This document shows positions 30,558 to 46,706 of a stretch of DNA of 64,000 bases, piece by piece. The position numbers and the translations under genes are program-made. Each line of letters opens with the position of its first letter. The stretch's first letter is position 1. Under the pieces are notes generated by a model that saw nothing but the letters and a program-made list of their open reading frames with translations, was not told where the DNA came from and made no database searches. This DNA comes from Pectobacterium actinidiae (GTDB lineage Bacteria; Pseudomonadota; Gammaproteobacteria; Enterobacterales; Enterobacteriaceae), in NCBI RefSeq assembly GCF_000803315.1, contig NZ_JRMH01000001.1, positions 2,604,001-2,668,000 of the forward strand. Direction: 5' to 3'.

Positions 30558-31123
30558 GGCTGCCTCTTATTACCCAGATGCACTGAGGCTGGGTTGAAGT
30601 CTGGGTTATTGCGCTGATCGCTATGGCAATCCACGCACAGTTTGATGCGGCTCTTGTCGTTCAGCGTCTGCATATTATCCTGCGTGGGGTGCAACTGGTG
30701 GCAGCTGGCACAGGCCACTTTCGCGACATGCACATCGTGTGGCCAAAACGATTTCTGCAACTGTTCCGGCGTATGGCATGACATACAGACGCTGTTTTGT
30801 TCTTCCACCTTATACATCGGGAAGTTAAAGCGCATGACATCTCTAACGCCTTCGCGGTGCAGCGGCGATGGCTTGCCGTGACAGTTTGTGCAGGTCAGCT
30901 GTTGCTGATTATGCGGGTTGACGGCGGAAGCATGCTTGCCCTGCATGCCATCCTCTTCCGGTTTATGGCACTGTAGACACGCCTCATCGGGATTGCGCTG
31001 CGGCATAACCTCCCAGCGCTCTCCTTTTTCCGCCTGAGGTGCGGGCTGCGTCAGCCCTGGCAATGCCCAAAGCATGCCTGATACCAGCACCCCGGCAGTC
31101 AATAACGAACGTAATACGCTCAT
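30554..31123 (-). CDS. nrfB: NrfB, pentahaem cytochrome c
   Basis: 189 residues (E. coli 188). Signal peptide, then five haem motifs: CLQCH, CTNCH, CMSCH, CASCH and CVDCH. Electron donor of NrfA. ATG 31123 lies 7 nt past GGAG; a GTG two codons upstream is less likely. Confidence 0.95.
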   Translation of the reverse strand: MSVLRSLLTAGVLVSGMLWALPGLTQPAPQAEKGERWEVMPQRNPDEACLQCHKPEEDGMQGKHASAVNPHNQQQLTCTNCHGKPSPLHREGVRDVMRFNFPMYKVEEQNSVCMSCHTPEQLQKSFWPHDVHVAKVACASCHQLHPTQDNMQTLNDKSRIKLCVDCHSDQRNNPDFNPASVHLGNKRQP

Positions 31124-31171
31124 ATCCACTCCACTTTATGATCGCCCGCGTCCACGGGCGATGAGGGGTTA

Positions 31172-32605
31172 TTAGTTCAGTCGTCCCGCTTTGCGCGCTT
31201 GCTCATCCCACTGCGGCACTATCGTATTCAGGAAATCCTGTTTTTCGGCTTTGATTTGCTGCATGTTGAGCCCAATCGCCTGCTGTGCTTTCTCTTTCGT
31301 CGAGATATCTGGCAGCTTGACTTCGCCTGTCACGCCTTTTTGTGCCAACAGACGCACCAGTTTGGTTCTCGCCTCGGCGGATTTACTCAGCGAAGTGCCG
31401 AGCATCCGTAAGCCTTCATCCGGCGCATGCATATGAATACCGTGAGAGGCAACCGCCAGATCCCAGCGCCATTGCGCATGGCGGATATCCATCAGAATCG
31501 GCTGCATTTCTGCTTCGGTTGCACCGGCATCCCAAGCCGCTTTCGCCTCAAAATGCGCGTGAACCAATTGCTCTTCTGCTTTCAGTTTTAAGTCCTGAAT
31601 GGCCGTTTTGCGTTCAGCGACAACCGCCTGCATCGCCGCTTTATCTTGCGTGTGGCAATTGGTACAGGTTTCGCCGTAATTATCGAAAGGGTTACCTATC
31701 TTGTGATCGGTATACAGCTTGCCGTCCGCGTTTTTCACTTTCGGCATATGGCAGTCGATACAGGTCACGTTGTTTTTACCGTGAATACCAATGCTCCAGG
31801 TTTCATATTCTGGGTGTTGGGCTTTCAGCATCGGCGCACGAGAAAGGGAATTGGTCCAGTCGGAGAAGGAAATGGCGTCATAGTATTTTTCCATGTCTTC
31901 GACTTTCGTGCCGTTATCCCATGGGAATTTCACCGCTTTGTCCTTACCGGAAAAATAATACTCAACATGGCATTGCCCGCAGACCATCGATTGCTGCCCA
32001 AACCGACTGGTTTGATCAAACGGTTTGCCAATGGCTTCCATTGCGCGCTCTGCGTAAGGACGGGACAGCGTCAGCGCCGGTTTACCCTGAGCGAAATCCG
32101 GGGACGCAGTATCATGGCAGTCCGCACAGCCGAGATCGTTAGTAATCTCCGGCCCGCCTCGCGCCCACTTACCTTTGAAGTAGCCGTCCTCGCCGTCCTG
32201 TTGGATCAATCGGGCGACATCCGGGCTCTTACAACTCCAGCACGCCATCGGCAAAGGGCCGTCTTCTGCCGTCTTTGGTGCGCCGGTACGCAACGTTTCA
32301 CGCACATCTGTTAATGCGTAGGCGTGGCCGCGCGGCTTGTTATAGTCTCTGGAAAAGGGATAACCCGCCCAGAGGATCACCATGTAGGGATCTTCTGCCA
32401 GCGCATCATGACGCTCAGACTGTTCACTGGTCGCTTTCCACGAGTTGAACTGATCGGGGTGTTGAGCGGTGAAGACTGAATTTCTTGCTTCTATCGGGGC
32501 GGGAGGTGGTGGCACCGGGGCATCAGCGGAATAGGCTGGCATCATGAGAAAGAGACTGGCTACCATGCCCCACAGATAGGAGATTGACGTGCTTATCCTG
32601 ACCAT
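31172..32605 (-). CDS. nrfA: NrfA, ammonia-forming cytochrome c nitrite reductase
   Basis: 477 residues (E. coli 478). Periplasmic pentahaem enzyme that reduces nitrite to ammonium with six electrons. Signal peptide cut near AYSA at residue 24-27. The catalytic haem has the special CWSCK motif; the other four are CADCH, CGQCH, CIDCH and CTNCH. The active-site pair is likely in [19 protein letters not shown] (Tyr and His). The specific lyase genes nrfEFG are in the same operon. First gene of nrf. Confidence 0.98.
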   Translation of the reverse strand: MVRISTSISYLWGMVASLFLMMPAYSADAPVPPPPAPIEARNSVFTAQHPDQFNSWKATSEQSERHDALAEDPYMVILWAGYPFSRDYNKPRGHAYALTDVRETLRTGAPKTAEDGPLPMACWSCKSPDVARLIQQDGEDGYFKGKWARGGPEITNDLGCADCHDTASPDFAQGKPALTLSRPYAERAMEAIGKPFDQTSRFGQQSMVCGQCHVEYYFSGKDKAVKFPWDNGTKVEDMEKYYDAISFSDWTNSLSRAPMLKAQHPEYETWSIGIHGKNNVTCIDCHMPKVKNADGKLYTDHKIGNPFDNYGETCTNCHTQDKAAMQAVVAERKTAIQDLKLKAEEQLVHAHFEAKAAWDAGATEAEMQPILMDIRHAQWRWDLAVASHGIHMHAPDEGLRMLGTSLSKSAEARTKLVRLLAQKGVTGEVKLPDISTKEKAQQAIGLNMQQIKAEKQDFLNTIVPQWDEQARKAGRLN

Positions 32606-32726
32606 GCGTTTGTGTCCAAATTAAGCCGCCTGCTGGCGGTCATTTTAGTTATCTATTTGACAGAAACCACAACAACTGTCGTGACATTACTCACCCTATG
32701 AATAACAAAAAGATGCATTCAAAATA

Positions 32727-32740
32727 TTGTTTTTGATCAA
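32727..32740 (-). promoter_or_regulatory. Candidate FNR site of the nrfA promoter
   Basis: TTGAT-CAAA-AACAA on the minus strand matches the FNR palindrome TTGAT-N4-ATCAA with one good arm and one arm with a single change. The centre is 128 bp from the nrfA start. A -41.5 position would put transcription start near 32692. I found no convincing NarP heptamers beside it. Confidence 0.5.
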
Positions 32741-33041
32741 AGGTAAATAAAAGTAATGAATCGTATCGAAAGTTATATGAAGATTGTCTCAGTTATGGAG
32801 GGGCATTGCAGAATATAGCAAAGGGCTTAAACGCAGATGACTTAAAAATTAAGCACTTAAAAACCGGACATTTAAGGATGAAGGTAGGTGGCACGAGCAC
32901 TGGGATGACACGCCATTCGGCAATTCATCCCAGAGTATTTGCTGATAAAGCGCGGCGTGTTACCCGATAGAGCACATCAGAAGCTAAATAAGTGGGGCTT
33001 AAGTGAAAAATAGTGCCCCAGTGCTTGCCCTTCCAAGATTT
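32741..33041. other. Intergenic region with two stem-loops
   Basis: No gene seen. Two stems: CTGGGATGA/TCATCCCAG (32900-32908 and 32925-32933) and GGGGC/GCCCC near 32993-33021. The second lies 20-50 bp past the end of the nucleoside hydrolase gene (minus strand) and could be its terminator. The function of the first is unknown. Confidence 0.4.
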
Positions 33042-34055
33042 TTATTTCCCTTGACCATAGGCCAGCGCCAGCTTGGCGTAGAAATCTTCCAGCGTGAAGC
33101 GAGCATCAACGGCGTTATACACTCGGATCTGGCGCGCATTGTTCTGCGGTGCATAGGTCAGGTCGTCGTTTAACTGCGGTGCGTTGACCAGCGTGTAGTG
33201 ATATTCATGGTCATCCAGCAGCAGAGAAACCGAGGGGTTGTCACCCAATACCCAGACTTCGCTTTTCGGCCAGGGAACATCCTTGATGGTTTCGGAAATC
33301 GCACGATTAAACTCGATCAGCTGTTGCCACAGGTACTCCCCGACTTTCCCCTGCGGCTTAACGCGTACAGCAAGCTCAGACAGCGAGACGCGCACGGACA
33401 TATAGACATTATGCGGAACCTGCCACAGCGGCACCTGAGATTTGAATATGCGGTTCGCCGCGACCGGATCGTTGAACATATTGTATTCCCAACCGCCTTT
33501 TGGATAAGGCATTCCGCCAATCCACACCACCGTCATTTTGCTGGCGATCGTCGGCTCAGCTTGCAGCGCAGCGGCAATGTCCGTAATCGGCCCCATGACC
33601 AATACAAACAGTGGATGCGGATCGTCTTGTAACGCTTCCTTGATCAGCATTTTCGCGCCTTCACTCAACGCAGGCGCACCACCGTCGGCTTTCAGCGCCT
33701 GCGTCGCACCGCGATAAACGGGAATGTCCGTTTTTCCCATCACGTTCATCAGGCGTTGCAGTTCATGGTAGCTTTCCATCATGCTGTTTTCGCCATCACG
33801 TTTCATCAACGGCGCAGTACGGGAGTAATGGGCAGCAATCAGTCCTTTCACCTGCATCGTTGGCGTCAGCACCGCATGGGCAACGGCAAAATCATCGTCA
33901 GCCTCGTTTTTAGCATCGGCACTGATAATGACGCGGATCTGTTTATGATCGGCTACATCAAAAGGTGAAGTTTGAGCCTGCACAGTGAACGCGCAGAGGA
34001 ACGGCAATGCCACGACCAGTATGGCAAAGCGGGAAAAGTACCTGTGAATAGACAT
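33042..34055 (-). CDS. Exported nucleoside hydrolase-like protein
   Basis: 337 residues with a Sec signal peptide (cut after about VQAQ, residue 28). The rest resembles the inosine/uridine-preferring nucleoside hydrolase fold: an Asp-rich metal site in SADAKNEADDDFAVAHAVL, a middle with LFVLVMGPITDIAAALQ and VVWIGGMPYPKGGWEYNMFNDPVAA. In the fold these bind calcium and the ribose. The classical DTDPGxDDA start is altered, so it may cleave another glycoside or be a relative of DUF1593. Periplasmic or secreted. It lies 106 bp after the esterase gene on the same strand. The substrate is unknown. Confidence 0.75.
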   Translation of the reverse strand: MSIHRYFSRFAILVVALPFLCAFTVQAQTSPFDVADHKQIRVIISADAKNEADDDFAVAHAVLTPTMQVKGLIAAHYSRTAPLMKRDGENSMMESYHELQRLMNVMGKTDIPVYRGATQALKADGGAPALSEGAKMLIKEALQDDPHPLFVLVMGPITDIAAALQAEPTIASKMTVVWIGGMPYPKGGWEYNMFNDPVAANRIFKSQVPLWQVPHNVYMSVRVSLSELAVRVKPQGKVGEYLWQQLIEFNRAISETIKDVPWPKSEVWVLGDNPSVSLLLDDHEYHYTLVNAPQLNDDLTYAPQNNARQIRVYNAVDARFTLEDFYAKLALAYGQGK

Positions 34056-34160
34056 GATAATCCTTAACAGTGCTTGGCAATCGTTGATATAGCAGCTCAG
34101 CGATTCAGGCTGCCATCAGAGAAAGCGGGCAGGCAACGACGCTGCCCGTACATGAAGACG

Positions 34161-35390
<1,230 letters not shown>

Positions 35391-35437
35391 CTAAATGTAA
35401 CAGCACCGCCGAAGCGGTGCTGATGCGATGACAGGTA

Positions 35438-37165
<1,728 letters not shown>

Positions 37166-37272
37166 CTATTTATATATTTTTGTAAAACCCAAATAATCGT
37201 TTATATAATTTAATAGCTAGCCTATTCCCTCCTGCTTCATCTTATTTCCTCGCTATCTTTCCCATAGGTAGT

Positions 37273-37327
37273 AAAAAAGAGAGTACGCATTCATTCCAAA
37301 ATATTATCTCTCTGAGAATGAATGCGT
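37273..37327 (-). terminator. Terminator after bglB
   Basis: A perfect 12-bp inverted repeat ACGCATTCATTC/GAATGAATGCGT (37285-37296 and 37316-37327), followed on the minus strand by CTCTCTTTTTTAC. It would reduce read-through from bglB into bglH. Confidence 0.8.
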
Positions 37328-37350
37328 AAATGATCCATCGATACGATGAT

Positions 37351-40676
<3,326 letters not shown>

Positions 40677-40740
40677 CTATCCTTAATACTAAACAGACTT
40701 AAATATCAGTAAGTTAAGATTGCCAGTTCTGTTTGAGACA

Positions 40741-40794
40741 AAAAAAAACCTAAATCGTTTTTCCCAATAAACATTGAGAAAACGATTTAGGTTT
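40741..40794 (-). terminator. Antiterminated terminator between bglG and bglF
   Basis: A perfect 15-bp stem (40746-40760 with 40780-40794; AAACCTAAATCG on one arm) and an 19-nt loop, followed on the minus strand by a run of eight T. Its 5' arm overlaps the end of RAT2, as needed for BglG-type antitermination. Confidence 0.92.
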
Positions 40795-40831
40795 TGCCTG
40801 CCCGCCGAGACTAGCCTGACAGTAACAATCC
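40790..40831 (-). promoter_or_regulatory. RAT2 (ribonucleic antiterminator) upstream of bglF, enlarged
   Basis: On the minus strand it begins GGATTGTTACTG and ends CAGGCAAAACC, both arms the same as in RAT1. The centre is 19 nt instead of the 6 nt in RAT1, so the element is 42 nt, not 29. The end overlaps the terminator stem. Probable BglG binding site. Confidence 0.85.
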
Positions 40832-40986
40832 TGCTTGTTTGCCAGCGCGACCACTCCGCCGGCAATGAAAATCTATTTCATCTGATAATTCACTTTCCAC
40901 CTACTCTATGCTTTCACTTTCACCGCGTGCAAGTAAATTCACCTTACCACATGGCTATTTTGTGACGAAAAGCAAATTAGCGGAAA

Positions 40987-41853
<867 letters not shown>

Positions 41854-41868
41854 TCAAACCCTGGAAAC

Positions 41869-41909
41869 AAAAAAACCAGACACCCGTAACAAGAACGAGC
41901 ATCTGGTTT
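41869..41909 (-). terminator. Antiterminated terminator upstream of bglG
   Basis: Stem AAACCAGA/TCTGGTTT (41873-41880 with 41902-41909), followed on the minus strand by seven T. The upstream arm overlaps RAT1. Confidence 0.88.
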
Positions 41910-41933
41910 TGCCTGCTTACGCAGTAACAATCC
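41905..41933 (-). promoter_or_regulatory. RAT1 (ribonucleic antiterminator) upstream of bglG
   Basis: 29 nt on the minus strand, GGATTGTTACTG...CAGGCAAAACC, very near the E. coli bgl RAT. Overlaps the terminator arm and lies 55 bp from the bglG start. Binding site for BglG, so the locus is autoregulated. Confidence 0.92.
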
Positions 41934-42141
41934 GCAATGGCGGGTAAACTACCATTTGCATTCATCTTCTCAAGAAGCATGACACAAAAACGTGATACGG
42001 ATCGACAGAAAAACATGCAGCTTACATGCGCTTTCTTTATTTATTGTCGGCCATTACAAGAATCAACCACTTACAGCCAGTCGGTATAATACCATATTTG
42101 TACAGTGGGTTTCTTAGGCAGTTGCGCAACAAAGTTAGGTA

Positions 42142-42166
42142 AAAAAACCAAATCGCTCGGTTTTTT
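42142..42166. terminator. Bidirectional terminator-like hairpin
   Basis: AAAAAACC/GGTTTTTT with a 9-nt loop AAATCGCTC, in the 640-bp gap between bglG and pykF. It looks like a terminator in both directions, but no gene ends here on either strand. It could end a small RNA or insulate the two divergent units. The rest of 41934-42255 holds the bglG promoter, not defined. Confidence 0.5.
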
Positions 42167-42255
42167 GCGTAAACACGACAAAATATTCATTTTCATCCCT
42201 TTTACCACCTTGTTTCTCGTCGCTTAATAACTATAATACGGAACGTCGTTTCAAT

Positions 42256-42269
42256 TGAATGGTTTCAGC
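42256..42269 (-). promoter_or_regulatory. Cra (FruR) operator of pykF
   Basis: GCTGAAACCATTCA on the minus strand fits the Cra consensus RSTGAAWCSNTHHW at all fixed positions. It is 224 bp upstream of pykF. Cra represses pykF in E. coli when sugar phosphates are low. Confidence 0.8.
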
Positions 42270-42492
42270 TAAACAACGTGCCACTATCAATAACATTATT
42301 ATCAACGGCATCGCCAACGCGAATCCCGCTAATCTCATGCGACGAGCGGTTGCGCACTTCATCACCCATTCACGACGACCATCTATACTTACCTCCTATA
42401 CTGTTTCCTCATACATTCTTTCCAGCGGCTTGTTTCGCATCGCCACTGGTTCACTCGTTTTTTTATCCATCACAACTTGTAGAAACTATCGT

Positions 42493-43905
42493 ATGAAAAA
42501 GACAAAAATTGTTTGTACCATCGGGCCGAAAACAGAGTCGGAAGAAATGCTTGGCAACCTGCTGTCTGCTGGCATGAATGTTATGCGCTTGAATTTCTCT
42601 CACGGGGATTACGCAGAACACGGTCAACGCATCAAGAACCTGCGTGCTGTCATGGAAAAAACCGGTAAGCAAGCCGCCATCCTGCTTGACACCAAAGGCC
42701 CAGAAATTCGTACCATGAAGCTGGAAAACGGCGCTGATGTAACGCTGACCGCAGGTCAAACGTTCACGTTCACCACCGATCAAACTATCGTGGGTAACAA
42801 AGATCGCGTCGCAGTAACCTACGCAGGATTTACCGAAGACCTTAGCGTCGGCAACACCGTTCTGGTTGATGACGGCTTGATCGGTATGCAAGTTACGGCA
42901 ATCAACGGCAACGAGGTCGTTTGTAAAGTGCTTAACAATGGCGATCTGGGCGAGAACAAAGGTGTCAACCTGCCAGGCGTTTCCATCCAACTGCCTGCAT
43001 TGGCCGAAAAAGACAAACGCGATCTGATTTTCGGTTGCGAACAAGGTGTCGATTTCGTTGCAGCATCCTTTATCCGCAAACGTTCTGACGTTGAAGAGAT
43101 CCGCGCCCACCTGAAAGCACACGGCGGCGAGCACATCCAGATTATCTCCAAGATCGAAAACCAGGAAGGTCTGAACAATTTCGATGAAATCCTGGAAGCA
43201 TCCGACGGCATCATGGTTGCCCGTGGCGATCTGGGCGTTGAAATCCCGGTTGAAGAAGTGATCTTCGCGCAGAAGATGATGATTGAAAAATGTAACCTGG
43301 CACGCAAAGTGGTGATTACCGCCACGCAAATGCTGGATTCCATGATCAAAAATCCACGTCCTACCCGTGCAGAAGCTGGCGACGTCGCCAACGCCATCAT
43401 CGACGGCACCGATGCCGTTATGCTGTCTGGCGAAAGTGCGAAAGGTAAATACCCGCTGGAATCCGTTACCATCATGGCGACGATCTGTCAGCGTACCGAT
43501 TCTGTGATGAAAAGCCGTCTGGATACCATCAAGACGCCTGGCGTATTACGTATCACCGAAGCCGTCTGCCGCGGTGCAGTAGAAACTGCCGAGAAACTGG
43601 ATGCCCCACTGATTGTCGTCGCGACCAGCGGCGGTAAGTCTGCCAAATCTATCCGTAAATACTTCCCGAATGCCCGTATTCTGGCGCTGACAACGAACGA
43701 CGTCACCGCGCGTCAGCTTCTGCTGAGCAAAGGCATTGATACGCTGCTGGTGAAGGAAATCGCCTCTACTGATGATTTCTACCGTATCGGTAAAGAAGCG
43801 GCGCTGAACAGCGGTCATGCTCAGGCTGGCGATGTGGTGGTTATGGTGTCTGGTGCACTGGTTTCCAGCGGCACAACCAACACCGCTTCCGTACACCGTC
43901 TCTGA
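42493..43905 (+). CDS. pykF: Pyruvate kinase I (PykF)
   Basis: 470 residues, the same as E. coli PykF. Converts phosphoenolpyruvate and ADP to pyruvate and ATP; type I enzymes are activated by fructose 1,6-bisphosphate. Start [16 protein letters not shown], catalytic site with RLNFSHGDY and the signature [10 protein letters not shown], later [11 protein letters not shown] and KPTRAE-like [15 protein letters not shown]. The frame is open 78 codons upstream, without family likeness, so ATG 42493 is used. A Cra operator precedes it and a strong terminator follows. Confidence 0.97.
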   Translation: MKKTKIVCTIGPKTESEEMLGNLLSAGMNVMRLNFSHGDYAEHGQRIKNLRAVMEKTGKQAAILLDTKGPEIRTMKLENGADVTLTAGQTFTFTTDQTIVGNKDRVAVTYAGFTEDLSVGNTVLVDDGLIGMQVTAINGNEVVCKVLNNGDLGENKGVNLPGVSIQLPALAEKDKRDLIFGCEQGVDFVAASFIRKRSDVEEIRAHLKAHGGEHIQIISKIENQEGLNNFDEILEASDGIMVARGDLGVEIPVEEVIFAQKMMIEKCNLARKVVITATQMLDSMIKNPRPTRAEAGDVANAIIDGTDAVMLSGESAKGKYPLESVTIMATICQRTDSVMKSRLDTIKTPGVLRITEAVCRGAVETAEKLDAPLIVVATSGGKSAKSIRKYFPNARILALTTNDVTARQLLLSKGIDTLLVKEIASTDDFYRIGKEAALNSGHAQAGDVVVMVSGALVSSGTTNTASVHRL

Positions 43906-43924
43906 TCCCAACGCTCAGATCGGT

Positions 43925-43951
43925 AAAAAGCGCCTTAATGGCGCTTTTTTT
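43925..43951 (+). terminator. pykF terminator
   Basis: AAAAAGCGCC-TTAAT-GGCGC followed by seven T, 20 bp past the stop codon. Confidence 0.93.
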
Positions 43952-44144
43952 ATATTCTGAAACGACTTTCTACAGTGCGATAACCTAATTAATGCGTCTA
44001 TGTAACACGTCATTTAATAGCCTAAAGCCTCAGAGTTATCCGATAAAAATAGCACTGTTTTCCTTACTTTTTTAATGAATATGTAAAACTCGCTGTTTCT
44101 TTGAGCGAACGATCAAAATTAAGCATGTTCTCATCAAAAATTTA

Positions 44145-44181
44145 TTCTCATTAGAAAAAAGTTTGTGTAATACTTGTAACG
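44145..44181 (+). promoter_or_regulatory. lpp promoter
   Basis: -10 TAATACT at 44168-44174, inside GTTTGTGTAATACTTGTAACG, which is almost the E. coli lpp promoter. The downstream untranslated leader GCTACATGGAGATTAACTC is also the E. coli one, so transcription should start near 44181. The stretch before it (43952-44144) is AT-rich and holds nothing else I can name. Confidence 0.85.
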
Positions 44182-44206
44182 CTACATGGAGATTAACTCA
44201 ATCTAG

Positions 44207-44455
<249 letters not shown>

Positions 44456-44474
44456 TCGAACTGGTTAAGTCGTG

Positions 44475-44505
44475 AAAATGGCGCACAATGTGCGCCATTT
44501 TTTTT
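44475..44505 (+). terminator. lpp terminator
   Basis: AAATGGCGCACA pairs with TGTGCGCCATTT, followed by more T. 20 bp past the lpp stop codon. Confidence 0.93.
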
Positions 44506-44634
44506 GCCTGCGTTTTACCCTTTCCGCGTTTCCTTGCAATCCTTTTTTCGCTTTATCAGGCTTCTTTATTCTTTTGCCCTATCCCTGGGACAGCACAGAT
44601 GCGCCTAAACGCATCTGGCCGATTTATTTCATTA

Positions 44635-45657
44635 TTACCGAGCGGTGGTGTTGATCGCCGTGATTGGCGCAACCTGAGGCGTTTTAGGCGCTTCTGGAGC
44701 CGATTCTACAGGTGGCTGATAGGTATTGATGTCTTGCCCTACGCTAACCACGATTGGCATGCCTGAACGACGCACAATCGCATCAGCAACAGCTTTACTG
44801 TCCGTCTCCGCGTCCTTAACAAACTTCTTCGTCTTCGCCGTCAGCGTAATCGGCATGGTTTGTGGATCATCCTTATCGGTCTTCGACAGAGGCTGATGCA
44901 CTTCAACGTAGCGTTTGCCATCGGGTTCAACGGACGTTTTAATCGCATCGTTAACAATCTGTACTCGCGTACCGACTGGCACGTTGTCGAACAACGCTTT
45001 GATGTCATCCGGGCGCAGACGAATACATCCAGAACTTACACGCATGCCAATACCGAAGTCCGCATTCGTACCGTGCAGTAGATAAACGCCGCCGTGCGCT
45101 GACAGACGCAACGCGTGTAACCCCATCGGGTTATCAGGGCCAGCCGGAACGACAGCAGGCAGTTTAATGCCCTGCTCTTCGAGATAATGCTTACGGATGT
45201 TCGCCGTTGGCGTCCAGGTCGGGTTTTCACGCTTCTCGCTTATGCTGGTCGTCATCAGTGGCGTGTTGCGCCCCAACTGACCAATGCCGATCGGGTACAC
45301 GATGACGGTATTCTTCCCTTTCGGGTAGTAGTAGAGGCGCAGCTCCGCCAGATTGACCACAATGCCTTCACGCGGGGTATCCGGTAGCAGCATTTGCGTT
45401 GGGATCGTGATCGTGGAACCTGCTGTCGGCAAGTAAGGATCCACGCCGGGATTCGCTTCCATCATGCCCAACAGACCAATCTTGAAATCCGCAGCGATCG
45501 CCTCCAGAGGACGGCCATCATTGGGGACCGTATAAGCGACATTCTCGCCGATAAGGCGGCTATTAGGGGGTGGTAGCGGGTATTCTGTCGCTTTAGCGGC
45601 GGTGCTGGCCAGATATGCCGCAAAGGCCATACCAAGTAAAGTTAACGCGCGTTTCAT
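44635..45657 (-). CDS. ldtE: L,D-transpeptidase (LdtE/YnhG-like)
   Basis: 340 residues. Signal peptide (cut near AKA, about 21-23), LysM-like region (about 40-90; YTVPNDGRPLEAIAADF), YkuD catalytic domain (about 98-235) with HGTNADFGIG and active Cys in SSGCIRLRPDD, then a C-terminal tail rich in Pro and Ala. Makes 3-3 peptidoglycan cross-links (LdtD/LdtE subgroup) or attaches Lpp (LdtA-C subgroup). Its position beside lpp and sufE equals that of E. coli ynhG (ldtE), hence the symbol. Convergent with lpp. Confidence 0.9.
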   Translation of the reverse strand: MKRALTLLGMAFAAYLASTAAKATEYPLPPPNSRLIGENVAYTVPNDGRPLEAIAADFKIGLLGMMEANPGVDPYLPTAGSTITIPTQMLLPDTPREGIVVNLAELRLYYYPKGKNTVIVYPIGIGQLGRNTPLMTTSISEKRENPTWTPTANIRKHYLEEQGIKLPAVVPAGPDNPMGLHALRLSAHGGVYLLHGTNADFGIGMRVSSGCIRLRPDDIKALFDNVPVGTRVQIVNDAIKTSVEPDGKRYVEVHQPLSKTDKDDPQTMPITLTAKTKKFVKDAETDSKAVADAIVRRSGMPIVVSVGQDINTYQPPVESAPEAPKTPQVAPITAINTTAR

Positions 45658-45680
45658 ATTAGGTTCCCTACATCACAGCT

Positions 45681-45806
45681 ATACCCGTCATACTTCAAGC
45701 TGCTTGTGCGTTGGCTGCCCTTACTCACCCCAGTCACTTACTTGTGTAAGCTCCTGGGGATTCGTGCGCTTGCCGCCTTCACGCAACTCGAATTATTTAG
45801 GGTATA
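45681..45806. repeat. MITE-like intergenic repeat, full copy
   Basis: About 126 bp with imperfect terminal inverted repeats: 23-nt ends (ATACCC...TGC), 17 of 23 identical. An inner hairpin has CCCCAG/CTGGGG and CTTAC/GTAAG. No coding capacity. Looks like a dispersed palindromic element of enterobacteria. It lies upstream of ldtE. Confidence 0.6.
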
Positions 45807-45874
45807 ATATATTAATTATCAACAACATCCGGTTCTATACCCAGAATGCAGTATCCGGCTGGCTATACCCTGTT

Positions 45875-45939
45875 ACCCCCGTCATACCTCAAGTTGCCTG
45901 TGCGTTCGCCTTGCTGCAACCCGAATTTTTCAGGAGATA
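45875..45939. repeat. MITE-like intergenic repeat, shortened copy
   Basis: Shares the left end (GTCATACCTCAAGTTGC) and right end (GCAACCCGAATT) of 45681-45806 but lacks about 60 bp of the middle, including the inner hairpin. From here to 46182 is AT-rich DNA with nothing recognised. Confidence 0.5.
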
Positions 45940-46182
45940 TCTGGTGTCAATGCGGCTATTTTGCCCCTTTCCACCAAGCGTGGGTATATATTAGCATTGT
46001 TGTAACAAAAGAATATTTTATTTAAAAATCAAAGCATTGATATTCAATTCTTTACAAAGCCGAGTCAGAATAAAATTTAATGAAAAATAAATATACGGGA
46101 CGAATTCTGAAATATCAGCGGGTTAATAAATTCAACAAAAAACAATAGCGTGCCGTTGGTAAAAATCAGTGAATACAAAAAC

Positions 46183-46223
46183 AAAAAAGCGCTGGACGTT
46201 TTTTCCGTCACAGCGCTTTTTTT
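46183..46223 (-). terminator. suf operon terminator
   Basis: AAAAAAGCGCTG/CAGCGCTTTTTT with an inner GACG/CGTC stem. A/T-tracts on both sides make it bidirectional. 33 bp after the sufE stop codon. Confidence 0.9.
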
Positions 46224-46256
46224 ATACTCCAGGAAAGCAGAAAACAGGGGAGAAAA

Positions 46257-46673
46257 TTAAAGCAGTGCCGCAGCATGCGCACGAATCGCGCGCAGCATCG
46301 CCTCAAGCCCCTGAGAGCGCGATGGCGTCAGGTGTTGATTCAGCGCCAGCGATTCAAAGAATGGCCGCACATCCAGCTCAACAATCTCCTGCGCCGTCAG
46401 CCCCTGATACAGGCTGAAAACCACCGCAATCAGCCCCTTAACAATAGCGGCATCGCTGTCGCCGTGCAGGATGATAATGCCCTGCTCATCAGGCTGCGCC
46501 ACAATCCAAACCTGGCTCTGGCACCCTGAAATCAGGTTATCAGGATTACGCCACGCATCGGGTAATGGATCAAGACGCTCCCCTAACTCGATGATATAAA
46601 GATATTTCTCTTCCCAGTCATTACAGCGCGCAAAATTGCGCGCCAGTTTCTGCGGTTCTGGCAGACTCGCCAT
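46257..46673 (-). CDS. sufE: Sulfur acceptor SufE
   Basis: 138 residues, cytosolic. Accepts persulfide sulfur from SufS at Cys51 ([10 protein letters not shown]) and passes it to SufBCD. Start [22 protein letters not shown] is as in E. coli. 33 bp after sufS. Last gene of suf. Confidence 0.96.
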   Translation of the reverse strand: MASLPEPQKLARNFARCNDWEEKYLYIIELGERLDPLPDAWRNPDNLISGCQSQVWIVAQPDEQGIIILHGDSDAAIVKGLIAVVFSLYQGLTAQEIVELDVRPFFESLALNQHLTPSRSQGLEAMLRAIRAHAAALL

Positions 46674-46706
46674 GCTTTCCTCCCCGAACAGATCAGCGCG
46701 CGGCGC

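Noticed and set aside
42259..42492. 78-codon N-terminal extension of pykF
   Set aside because: Not similar to pyruvate kinase; it begins inside the Cra operator. The family start is at 42493.
42463..43329. Minus-strand open frame of 288 codons inside pykF
   Set aside because: Antisense shadow of pykF.
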